Origin: Sphingomonadales bacterium
Lineage (GTDB): Bacteria > Pseudomonadota > Alphaproteobacteria > Sphingomonadales > Sphingomonadaceae
Direction of reading: 5' to 3'
Length of the DNA stretch: 7,436 nucleotides
Assembly: GCA_017304125.1 (NCBI GenBank)
Contig: JAFKLV010000074.1
Coordinates: forward strand, 1 to 7,436
Shown piece after piece: positions 1 to 5,858 of this stretch (position 1 is the stretch's first letter; the number at the start of each line of letters is the position of its first letter). Made by a program: the position numbers and the translations under genes. Below the pieces are notes generated by a model. It ran no database searches and was not told the origin of the DNA. It saw only the letters and a program-made list of their open reading frames with translations.

Positions 1-1
1 A

Positions 2-514
2 ATCGCCGCACTCGTTCTGGTCGCGATGCCGACCGTCGCCACCGCGCAGACCCCGTGCCTCACCCCGGCCGATGCCGAGGCGATCGCGCTGGTCGCGATG
101 CCCGATATCATCCGCGAGACCGGGCGCGTGTGCGTCGCCCTCCCCGCGTCGAGCCTCGTGCGTCGCCCGTCGAGCGCGTTCCTGCAGCGTTATGAAGCCG
201 CCGCCGACTCGGCGTGGCCGGCCGCGCGCGCCGCGATCGTGCGACTCAGCGATCCGGCGGTCGATGCGTTGCTCCAGTCCGATTATGCGCGGCCGCTGCT
301 CACCTCGCTGTTCGCGCCGCAGATCGTCGGCCGCATCCAGCCGGCGGATTGCCCGACGATCGACCGGCTGGTGACGCTGCTCGAGCCTTTGCCCGCGCGC
401 AACACCGCCGGGATCATCGTCGCGACCCTGCAATATCTCAAGGCACGCAAGGCCCGCGGGAAGCCGGTTGCCGGGGTTCCCGACCTTCCGGTATGTGCGG
501 CGGCGAAATCATGA
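2..514 (+). CDS. Exported four-cysteine protein of unknown function (5' partial)
   Basis: The reading frame is open from the first bases of the window, so the true start lies to the left. The first methionine (position 26) falls inside a hydrophobic run (IAALVLVAMP) that ends in ATA-Q, a typical signal-peptidase I site, so the mature protein should be periplasmic or secreted. The mature part is about 155 residues, mostly helical in character and rich in Ala, Leu and Arg. It has four cysteines, in TPCLT, RVCVAL, PADCPT and LPVCAA, enough for two disulfide bonds. I recognise no catalytic motif and no named family. The stop codon overlaps the start of the CinA-type amidase gene (ATGA, 511-514), so the two are probably co-translated. 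That overlap supports the gene being real but says little about function. Confidence 0.75.
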   Translation: MAALVLVAMPTVATAQTPCLTPADAEAIALVAMPDIIRETGRVCVALPASSLVRRPSSAFLQRYEAAADSAWPAARAAIVRLSDPAVDALLQSDYARPLLTSLFAPQIVGRIQPADCPTIDRLVTLLEPLPARNTAGIIVATLQYLKARKARGKPVAGVPDLPVCAAAKS

Positions 515-1047
515 CCGACAGTGTTCTCCCCTCCGAGCTTGTCGCCGCGGCCATCCGCGTCGTCGAAGCGAATCGCGCCGCGGGGCGCCGCATCGCCGTG
601 GCCGAAAGCTGCACCGGCGGGCTGGTCTCCGCCGCGCTGACCGAAATCCCCGGCTCCTCCGACGTGCTGGAGGCCGGGATCGTCACTTATTCGAACGAGG
701 CCAAGCTCGGGCTGCTCAACGTCAGCAACGACGTGCTCGAGACCTTCGGCGCGGTGTCGATCGCGGTGGCGTGGAGCATGGCGCAGGGCGCGCTCGAAAC
801 GACTCAGGCCGATGTCGCGGTGGCGATCACCGGGGTCGCCGGGCCGGGCGGCGGATCGGAGAAGAAACCGGTCGGCACCGTGGTGTTCGCGCGCGCCGAG
901 CGCGGCGGCGATCCGTCGGACGTGGTGGCGGACAAGCACCAGTTCGGCGACCTCGGCCGCGGTGGCGTCCGGCTTCAGGCGGCGCTGGTCGCGCTCGACC
1001 TGCTGATGCCGCCGGAGCCCGCGCCCGCCGCCGATCCGGCGCCGTAA
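511..1047 (+). CDS. CinA-family nicotinamide-nucleotide amidohydrolase (PncC-like)
   Basis: 178 residues, the size of a stand-alone CinA C-terminal amidase domain without the N-terminal MoaB-like domain of full-length CinA. Family signatures are clear: AESCTGG at residues 31-37 (active-site Ser/Cys region), VTYSNEAKLG at 58-67, and ITGVAGPGGGSEKKPVGTV at 106-124. Characterised members (E. coli PncC) deamidate nicotinamide mononucleotide to nicotinate mononucleotide in the pyridine-nucleotide salvage cycle, in the cytoplasm; that activity is inferred here by homology. The GAVS loop continues as IAVAW, whereas the E. coli enzyme has EPVVV, so the helix after the loop differs. The protein ends in a Pro/Ala-rich tail. 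There is no strong ribosome-binding site; the start is fixed by the ATGA overlap with the upstream gene, suggesting translational coupling. The last 73 bases are antisense to the end of the Coq10/RatA-like gene. Confidence 0.93.
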   Translation: MTDSVLPSELVAAAIRVVEANRAAGRRIAVAESCTGGLVSAALTEIPGSSDVLEAGIVTYSNEAKLGLLNVSNDVLETFGAVSIAVAWSMAQGALETTQADVAVAITGVAGPGGGSEKKPVGTVVFARAERGGDPSDVVADKHQFGDLGRGGVRLQAALVALDLLMPPEPAPAADPAP

Positions 1048-1466
1048 AGCACCGCCGCGCGTTCCTCGAACGCGCCAATCATCTTGCGCAGCGCGGCGGC
1101 GAAGACCTGCCCGGCCATAGCCTCGAACACGCGGTTCCGGAACGCGAAATCGACCGCGAAATCGACCAGGCAGCCGTCGCCGTCGGGCCGGCAAGCCCAG
1201 TCGTTGTGGAGGAATTTCAGCGGCCCCTCGACATAATCGACGTGCACCGAGATCGGCCGCTCCTTCACCACGCGCGAGGTGAAGGTTTCGCGCAGCCCCT
1301 TGAAGCCGACGATCATGTCCGCGACCGTTTCGGTCGGCGTGTCGCTGCGCACCCGCATCGCCACCACCCACGGCAGGAAATCGGCATAATGCGCGACATC
1401 CGCCACCAGATCGAACATCTGCTCCGGCGTATAGGGGAGCCGGCGGGTTTCCTTATGCCTTGGCAA
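975..1466 (-). CDS. Coq10/RatA-family START-domain protein
   Basis: 163 residues of the SRPBCC/polyketide-cyclase fold. The N-terminus (ETRRLPYTPEQMFDLVADVA) and the later VDFAFRNRVFEAMAGQVF segment are typical of the family. Mitochondrial and bacterial Coq10 proteins bind ubiquinone and assist respiration. E. coli RatA was described as a ribosome-association toxin, so automatic annotation often reads 'toxin RatA'. No RatB-like partner lies next to it here, so a quinone-binding role is the more cautious inference. The start is TTG at 1464-1466, preceded by GAGG (1473-1476) at six bases, and overlaps the lipA stop by 14 bases. The conserved fold ends near residue 140; the remaining 23 residues are Gly/Ala/Ser-rich and lie entirely in the region antisense to the amidase gene. 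Confidence 0.9.
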   Translation of the reverse strand: MPRHKETRRLPYTPEQMFDLVADVAHYADFLPWVVAMRVRSDTPTETVADMIVGFKGLRETFTSRVVKERPISVHVDYVEGPLKFLHNDWACRPDGDGCLVDFAVDFAFRNRVFEAMAGQVFAAALRKMIGAFEERAAVLYGAGSAAGAGSGGISRSSATSAA

Positions 1467-2370
1467 GCTGCGCCTCGCGCGCTGCCCTCATCTTCGCGAA
1501 ATCATCGCCGGCGTGATAGCTCGACCGGGTCAGCGGCGAGCTGGCAACGAGCAGGAAACCCTTCGCCCGCGCGATCGCGGCATAAGCGTCGAACGCCTTG
1601 GGGGTGACGAATTCGGCGACCTTGGCGTGGCGCGGGGTCGGCTGGAGATATTGCCCCATCGTCAGGAAATCGATGTCGGCGGAGCGCATATCGTCCATCA
1701 CCTGATGGACTTCGAGCCGCTCCTCGCCCAGCCCGAGCATCACGCCCGATTTGGTGAAGATCGACGGATCGTGGCGCTTCACGCTCTCCAGCAGCCGCAG
1801 CGAGGCGTAATAACGCGCGCCGGGGCGGATCGTCGGATAAAGCCGCGGGACGGTTTCGAGATTGTGATTGTAGACGTCGGGCCGCGCCTCGACGATCGAC
1901 TCGACCGCGGCGTGCGCTTTGTTGAGGAAATCGGGGGTCAGGATCTCGATCGTCGTATTCGGCGTGTTGCGGCGCAGCGCCTGGATCACCTTGACGAATT
2001 GCGACGCACCGCCGTCGGGCAGATCGTCGCGATCGACCGAGGTGATGACGATATGCTCCAGCCCCAGCTCGGCCGCGGCGACCGCGACATGCTCCGGCTC
2101 GAGCGGGTCGACCGCGCGCGGCATTCCGGTCTTGACGTTGCAGAAGGCACAGGCGCGGGTGCAGGTGTCCCCCAGGATCATCACCGTAGCGTGTTTCTTG
2201 GTCCAGCATTCGCCGATATTGGGGCACGCCGCCTCCTCGCACACCGTGGCGAGGTTGAGCCGGCGCATCAGCCCTTTCGTCTCGGCGAAACCGACCGAGG
2301 TGGGCGCCTTCACCCGAATCCAGTCTGGCTTGCGCTGGCGCGGCGCGGCGACGGGGGAGATGTCGTTCAT
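1453..2370 (-). CDS. lipA: Lipoyl synthase LipA
   Basis: 305 residues, normal for bacterial lipoyl synthase. This radical-SAM enzyme inserts two sulfur atoms into the octanoyl chain on E2 and GcvH proteins, completing lipoate on the 2-oxoacid dehydrogenase and glycine-cleavage complexes. Both iron-sulfur sites are visible: the auxiliary cluster cysteines C44, C49 and C55, and the radical-SAM CxxxCxxC at C70, C74 and C77. The C-terminal RSSY (282-285) supplies the conserved serine ligand of the auxiliary cluster. The start chosen is ATG at 2368-2370 (MNDISPV). A longer reading to 2499 would run through the carbonic anhydrase start and adds residues foreign to the family. No Shine-Dalgarno sequence sits within usual distance of this ATG; the nearest GGAGGG is about 20 bases upstream, so the mRNA may be leaderless. 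The Coq10/RatA-like gene follows with a 14-base overlap. Confidence 0.97.
   Translation of the reverse strand: MNDISPVAAPRQRKPDWIRVKAPTSVGFAETKGLMRRLNLATVCEEAACPNIGECWTKKHATVMILGDTCTRACAFCNVKTGMPRAVDPLEPEHVAVAAAELGLEHIVITSVDRDDLPDGGASQFVKVIQALRRNTPNTTIEILTPDFLNKAHAAVESIVEARPDVYNHNLETVPRLYPTIRPGARYYASLRLLESVKRHDPSIFTKSGVMLGLGEERLEVHQVMDDMRSADIDFLTMGQYLQPTPRHAKVAEFVTPKAFDAYAAIARAKGFLLVASSPLTRSSYHAGDDFAKMRAAREAQLAKA
1473..1476 (-). promoter_or_regulatory. Ribosome-binding site for the TTG-started Coq10/RatA-like gene
   Basis: GAGG on the minus strand, six bases before the TTG at 1466, lies inside the last codons of lipA. Together with the family-typical N-terminus PRHKETRRLPY, it decides the start: the next in-frame methionine is at residue 17, after part of the conserved fold. 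Confidence 0.6.
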
Positions 2371-2485
2371 GGGCGTGCAAATAGCGACTGCCCTCCCGCG
2401 AAACAACGCGATAAGAGATTCTTCGGAAAATGCGGTTGCGCCGTATTTTTGGCGATGCCGCCACATCAGATATCGAGAGGCCCCC
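2371..2485. promoter_or_regulatory. Divergent intergenic region lipA / carbonic anhydrase
   Basis: 115 bases between two divergent start codons, more AT-rich than the flanking genes, so it should hold both promoters. For lipA (minus) I see TTGTTT (2401-2406), a 17-base spacer and TATTTG (2378-2383); each hexamer matches the sigma-70 consensus at only 3 of 6 positions. For the carbonic anhydrase (plus) there is TATTTT at 2444-2449 with no convincing -35 element. A GATTC at 2417-2421 fits the GANTC target of the alphaproteobacterial CcrM methylase. No clear operator palindrome or riboswitch is visible. Confidence 0.4.
2475..2480 (+). promoter_or_regulatory. Ribosome-binding site of the carbonic anhydrase gene
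   Basis: GAGAGG lies five bases before the ATG at 2486, a good Shine-Dalgarno match that fixes this start over methionines further upstream in the same open frame. Confidence 0.7.
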
Positions 2486-3118
2486 ATGACCGTCTTCACC
2501 GATCTCGTCGCCGGCTACCGGCGCTTCCACGAACATGGCTGGGTCGAGCAGCACGATCGCTGGGCCGAACTGTCACAGGGGCAAAGCCCCAAGGTGATGG
2601 TCATCGCCTGTTCGGACAGCCGCACCGATCCCGCGACGGTGTTCGACGTGTCGCCGGGCGAAATCTTCGTGGTGCGCAATGTGTCCAACCTCGTCCCGCC
2701 GTTCGAGCTGGGCGGCGGGCGGCACGGCGTGTCGGCGGCGCTGGAATTCGCGGTGACCCAGCTCAAGGTCGAGGAAATCGTGGTGATGGGCCACGGCACC
2801 TGCGGCGGCGTCCACGCCTCGCTCACCGGGCGCTTCGCCGATGCCAAGCCGGGCGAAGGCGGGTTCATCGCGCGCTGGATCGACATGCTCGACGAAGCGC
2901 GCGACCGCATCGTCGCGCAATATGGCACCGGCGACGAGGCCGCGCACCAGCTCGAGCTGGAAACGGTTCGCGTCAGCATCGCCAATCTGCGCAGCTTCCC
3001 GTGCGTGCGTGAGGCGGAAGCCGAGGGCCGGCTGGCGCTGCACGGCGCATGGTTCTCGATCCGCGGCGGCGTATTGTGGGTGATGGGCGACGACGGGGAA
3101 TTCGCGCCGGCGGTGTGA
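2486..3118 (+). CDS. Beta-class carbonic anhydrase
   Basis: 210 residues, the usual size for a bacterial beta-carbonic anhydrase. It interconverts CO2 and bicarbonate using zinc, supplying bicarbonate to carboxylases and helping pH balance; it has no signal peptide and should be cytoplasmic. The zinc site is complete: C42 and D44 with R46 in ACSDSR, and H103 and C106 in GHGTCGG. EIFVVRNVSNLVPP (59-72) and GVSAALEFAV (81-90) are also typical of the family. The ATG at 2486 has a good ribosome-binding site. The gene is divergent from lipA and convergent with the polyphosphate kinase gene, so it is probably transcribed alone, with the palindrome at 3127-3155 near its end. Confidence 0.96.
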   Translation: MTVFTDLVAGYRRFHEHGWVEQHDRWAELSQGQSPKVMVIACSDSRTDPATVFDVSPGEIFVVRNVSNLVPPFELGGGRHGVSAALEFAVTQLKVEEIVVMGHGTCGGVHASLTGRFADAKPGEGGFIARWIDMLDEARDRIVAQYGTGDEAAHQLELETVRVSIANLRSFPCVREAEAEGRLALHGAWFSIRGGVLWVMGDDGEFAPAV

Positions 3119-3126
3119 GGTCCTTC

Positions 3127-3155
3127 CGTCACCCCGGCTCAAGGCCGGGGTGACG
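3127..3155. repeat. 12-bp perfect palindrome between convergent genes
   Basis: CGTCACCCCGGC (3127-3138) and GCCGGGGTGACG (3144-3155) are exact reverse complements separated by a five-base loop (TCAAG). It lies 8 bases after the carbonic anhydrase stop and 9 bases after the end of the converging kinase gene. No T-run follows on either strand, so it is not a classical intrinsic terminator, although it could stall polymerase or protect mRNA 3' ends on both sides. From memory, closely similar GTCACCCCGG...CCGGGGTGAC palindromes are common between genes in sphingomonads, so a dispersed REP-like element is likely. Confidence 0.75.
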
Positions 3156-3164
3156 ACGGGATAA

Positions 3165-3935
3165 TTACCCCTTCAACGCCTCACGCGCGATGCGTTCGAA
3201 TTCGGGGTCGAGCACGGGCGCGTCCATCGGCACGTTGGCGGAGAGCACATCCGCCGCGATCGTCAGCGCCGCGATCCGCGCCGCTTTCTTGTTGTTGCCG
3301 TCGATCACGTGCCACGGCGCCCCGGCGGTATCGGTGCGCTCGAACATCTCGTGCATCGCCTCCAGATAGGCGGCGCGTTTGGCGCGGTTGCGATAATCCT
3401 CCGGTCCGGTCTTCCAATGCTTCCACGGATCGTCGAGCCGATCGCGCAGGCGCTTGTCCTGCTCCTTCTGCCCGACATGGATGAACAGCTTGACCAGCGT
3501 GGTGCCCGATTCGATCAGCCGGGTCTCGAAATCGTTGATCTGGCTGTAGCTGCGTCGCCATTCCGAGCGCGTCGCAAAGCCCTCGACCCGCTCGACCAGC
3601 ACGCGGCCATACCAGCTGCGATCGAACACGGTGATGTCGCCCGGCTCGGGCAGATGCTTGCGGAAGCGCCAGAGGAACGGGTGCGCTTTTTCCTCCGGGG
3701 TCGGCGCACCGATCGGATAGACCTCGAAATGCCGCGGATCCCAGGTGTCGACGAGGCGCTGGATGATCCCGCCCTTCCCCGCCGCGTCCCAGCCCTCCAG
3801 CATCACCACCGCGGGTCGCTGATGGACGATATGCGCGACGAGGATATGGTTCAGCCGCTCCTGCAGCGCCCCCAGATCGCGGTTATACTTGCCCTTATAG
3901 GGCTTGCCCTTTTCGTAATCGGCCAGGTCGATCAT
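3165..3935 (-). CDS. Polyphosphate kinase 2 family protein
   Basis: 256 residues, a single PPK2 domain. The family moves phosphate between polyphosphate and nucleotides, usually making NTP or NDP from polyphosphate. The Walker A loop is GWDAAGKGG (48-56), the Walker B region DRSWYGR (105-111), and basic lid residues lie in KRLRDRL (161-167). The sequence alone does not tell whether AMP/GMP or ADP/GDP is preferred. The start is ATG at 3933-3935, with GAGGCAGG (3944-3951) eight bases before it; no other ATG or GTG is available in frame upstream. The gene lies 56 bases after aspS on the same strand, so it is probably co-transcribed. Unusually, its start codon falls in one arm of an 11-bp inverted repeat. 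Downstream it converges on the carbonic anhydrase gene. Confidence 0.93.
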   Translation of the reverse strand: MIDLADYEKGKPYKGKYNRDLGALQERLNHILVAHIVHQRPAVVMLEGWDAAGKGGIIQRLVDTWDPRHFEVYPIGAPTPEEKAHPFLWRFRKHLPEPGDITVFDRSWYGRVLVERVEGFATRSEWRRSYSQINDFETRLIESGTTLVKLFIHVGQKEQDKRLRDRLDDPWKHWKTGPEDYRNRAKRAAYLEAMHEMFERTDTAGAPWHVIDGNNKKAARIAALTIAADVLSANVPMDAPVLDPEFERIAREALKG

Positions 3936-3981
3936 GGCCGCAACCTGCCTCGAAAGCGGGCGCAGCGCTAGCCATGATCGA
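3928..3981 (-). promoter_or_regulatory. Inverted repeat enclosing the ppk2 translation start
   Basis: TCGATCATGGC (3928-3938) and GCCATGATCGA (3971-3981) are perfect 11-base reverse complements, 32 bases apart. In the aspS-ppk2 transcript the downstream arm contains the kinase AUG (3935-3933), and the loop contains its ribosome-binding site (3951-3944). The upstream arm carries another AUG (3975-3973), out of frame, which opens a 26-codon reading frame ending at 3895, inside ppk2. The pairing is seen directly; a role in controlling translation is inference. Confidence 0.45.
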
Positions 3982-3991
3982 TTCCAGGCGT

Positions 3992-5791
3992 TTAGCCCGC
4001 GGTCGGCACGCCTTCGGCGGTCGAGCGCAGGTTGAGTTCGCGCAGCTGCTTCGCGGACACGAAGCTCGGCGCGCCCATCATCAGGTCTTCCGCCTTCTGC
4101 GTCATCGGGAAGACGATCACCTCGCGGATATTGGGCTGATCGGCGAGCAGCATGACGATGCGGTCGATCCCCGGCGCAGAGCCGCCGTGCGGCGGCGCGC
4201 CGAACTTGAACGCGTTGATCATGCCGGCGAAGTTCGTGTCGACATCCTCGCGGGTGTAGCCCGCGATCTCGAACGCCTTGTACATGATCTCCGGCCGGTG
4301 GTTCCGGATCGCGCCCGACGACAGTTCGACGCCGTTGCACACGATATCGTACTGATAAGCGAGGATATCGAGCGGGTCCTTGGTCTCCAGCGCCTCCAGC
4401 TCGCCCTGCGGCATACTGAACGGATTGTGGCTGAAGTCGACCTTCTTATTGTCCTCGTCATATTCGAACATCGGGAAGTCGACGATCCAGCAGAATTCGA
4501 ACCGGCTCTTGTCGATCAGGTCGAGCTGCTCGGCGGCGCGGGTCCGCGCGAGGCCGGCGAGCTTGGCGGCCTGCGCCTCCTTGCCGGCGGCGAAGAACAG
4601 CCCGTCATCCGGGCCGAGGCCGAGCGCATCGGCCAGCGCATTCATCTTGTCCTCGCCGTGGTTCTTGGCGATCGGGCCGCCCCACTCACCCCCCTTGCGG
4701 GTGGCATAGCCGAGCCCGGCGAACCCTTCGGACTGCGCCCAGGCGTTCATGTCGTCGAAGAATTTGCGGCTCTTCTCCGCGGTGCCCGGCGCGGGGATCG
4801 CGCGCACCACGTCGCCCGCCTCGACGATCGAGGCGAAGCGGCCGAAGCCCGAGCCGACGAAATGCTCGGACACATCCGAGATCAGGATCGGGTTGCGCAG
4901 GTCCGGCTTGTCATTGCCGTATTTCAGCATCGATTCGCGATACGGGATGCGGCGGAACGGCAGCGCGCTGACGCTGCGGCCCTTGCCCTGCCAGTCGGCG
5001 AATTCGCTGAACACGCCGTGGAGCACCGGCTCGATTGCGGCGAACACGTCTTCCTGGGTGACGTAGCTCATCTCGAAATCGAGCTGGTAGAATTCACCCG
5101 GCGAACGATCGGCGCGCGCATCCTCGTCGCGGAAGCACGGCGCGATCTGGAAATAACGATCGAAGCCGGCGACCATCAGCAGCTGTTTGAACATCTGCGG
5201 CGCCTGCGGCAGCGCGTAGAATTTGCCGGGGTGGACGCGGCTGGGGACGAGATAGTCGCGCGCGCCTTCCGGGCTGCTCGCGGTGAGGATCGGGGTCTGG
5301 AATTCGGTGAAGCCCTGATCGATCATCCGCCGCCGGATCGAGGCGATCACCGCCGACCGCAGCATGATATTGGCGTGGAGCGTCTCGCGGCGCAGATCGA
5401 GGAAGCGATAGCGCAGGCGGATTTCTTCGGGATATTCGGCCTCGCCGGCGACCGGCATCGGCAGCTCCTGCGCCACCGACTGAACGGTGACGGCGGTGGC
5501 GAACACTTCGATCTCGCCAGTCGCGAGGTTGGTGTTGATCGTCGCGTCGGAGCGCTTTTTCACATGGCCGTCGATCGTGATGACCGATTCGGTGCGGAGC
5601 GATTCGAGCACCGGCAGCGCGGGCGAATCGCTATCCGCGACGATCTGGGTGACGCCGTAATGATCGCGCAGGTCGACGAACAACACGCCGCCATGATCGC
5701 GCTTGCGGTGGACCCAGCCGGAAAGGCGGACGGTGTCTCCGACGTTGGACGCGGAGAGTTGGGCGCAGGTGTGAGAACGATATGCGTGCAT
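3992..5791 (-). CDS. aspS: Aspartyl-tRNA synthetase, probably non-discriminating (Asp/Asn)
   Basis: 599 residues, the full length of a bacterial-type AspRS. It has an N-terminal OB-fold anticodon-binding domain (about 1-105), a class II catalytic core with motif 2 around FRDED (220-224) and motif 3 GGSAPGIDRIVMLL (536-549), and a GAD-type insertion between them. It charges tRNA-Asp with aspartate using ATP. Aligned with the E. coli enzyme from memory, the discriminating residue Leu30 is replaced by His (H33, in RDHGG) and Asn82 by Thr (T84). His at the first position is typical of enzymes that also charge tRNA-Asn, which is then amidated by GatCAB. The start is ATG at 5789-5791 with a strong ribosome-binding site; the TTG at 5827 would put that site inside the gene. 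It is divergent from rnd, and ppk2 follows 56 bases later. Confidence 0.97.
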   Translation of the reverse strand: MHAYRSHTCAQLSASNVGDTVRLSGWVHRKRDHGGVLFVDLRDHYGVTQIVADSDSPALPVLESLRTESVITIDGHVKKRSDATINTNLATGEIEVFATAVTVQSVAQELPMPVAGEAEYPEEIRLRYRFLDLRRETLHANIMLRSAVIASIRRRMIDQGFTEFQTPILTASSPEGARDYLVPSRVHPGKFYALPQAPQMFKQLLMVAGFDRYFQIAPCFRDEDARADRSPGEFYQLDFEMSYVTQEDVFAAIEPVLHGVFSEFADWQGKGRSVSALPFRRIPYRESMLKYGNDKPDLRNPILISDVSEHFVGSGFGRFASIVEAGDVVRAIPAPGTAEKSRKFFDDMNAWAQSEGFAGLGYATRKGGEWGGPIAKNHGEDKMNALADALGLGPDDGLFFAAGKEAQAAKLAGLARTRAAEQLDLIDKSRFEFCWIVDFPMFEYDEDNKKVDFSHNPFSMPQGELEALETKDPLDILAYQYDIVCNGVELSSGAIRNHRPEIMYKAFEIAGYTREDVDTNFAGMINAFKFGAPPHGGSAPGIDRIVMLLADQPNIREVIVFPMTQKAEDLMMGAPSFVSAKQLRELNLRSTAEGVPTAG

Positions 5792-5800
5792 GCGCCGCGC

Positions 5801-5808
5801 CCTCCCCT
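5801..5808 (-). promoter_or_regulatory. Strong ribosome-binding site of aspS
   Basis: AGGGGAGG on the minus strand, nine bases before the ATG at 5791. It decides the start against the in-frame TTG at 5827. Confidence 0.75.
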
Positions 5809-5820
5809 TCCATCCCTGCT

Positions 5821-5849
5821 TTGTCAAGGCGCGCGCGTAAGGCTATGGG
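5821..5849 (+). promoter_or_regulatory. Candidate sigma-70 promoter of rnd
   Basis: TTGTCA (5821-5826, five of six to TTGACA), a 17-base spacer, then TATGGG (5844-5849, three of six to TATAAT). The -10 element ends nine bases before the rnd ATG at 5859, so transcription would begin about three bases before the start codon. Spacing is ideal but the -10 match is weak. The aspS-rnd gap is only 67 bases, so little room exists for another promoter outside the coding sequences. Confidence 0.35.
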
Positions 5850-5858
5850 GCGCGACTT

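Noticed and set aside
283..1371. A 362-codon minus-strand frame across the amidase and Coq10/RatA-like genes
   Set aside because: It overlaps two clear genes in another frame and its product is Arg/Ala/Gly-rich with no motif.
2371..2499. Longer lipA start at 2499
   Set aside because: It would overlap the divergent carbonic anhydrase start and its ribosome-binding site, and the added residues do not look like a LipA N-terminus.
1513..3012. A 499-codon plus-strand frame over lipA and into the carbonic anhydrase gene
   Set aside because: Antisense to lipA, then out of frame with the carbonic anhydrase; arginine-rich composition typical of GC-rich shadow frames.
3127..3155. Calling the two palindromes classical intrinsic terminators
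   Set aside because: Neither this one nor 7340-7381 is followed by a T-run on either strand, so they are listed as repeats with possible termination.
5792..5827. TTG at 5827 as aspS start
   Set aside because: The strong AGGGGAGG site (5801-5808) is correctly spaced for the ATG at 5791, and the added 12 residues are its translation plus basic filler.
5822..5827. Perfect TTGACA on the minus strand as a -35 element of aspS
   Set aside because: The hexamer 17 bases downstream falls in the GGGAGG-rich ribosome-binding site with no -10-like sequence. It is mostly the complement of the TTGTCA on the other strand.
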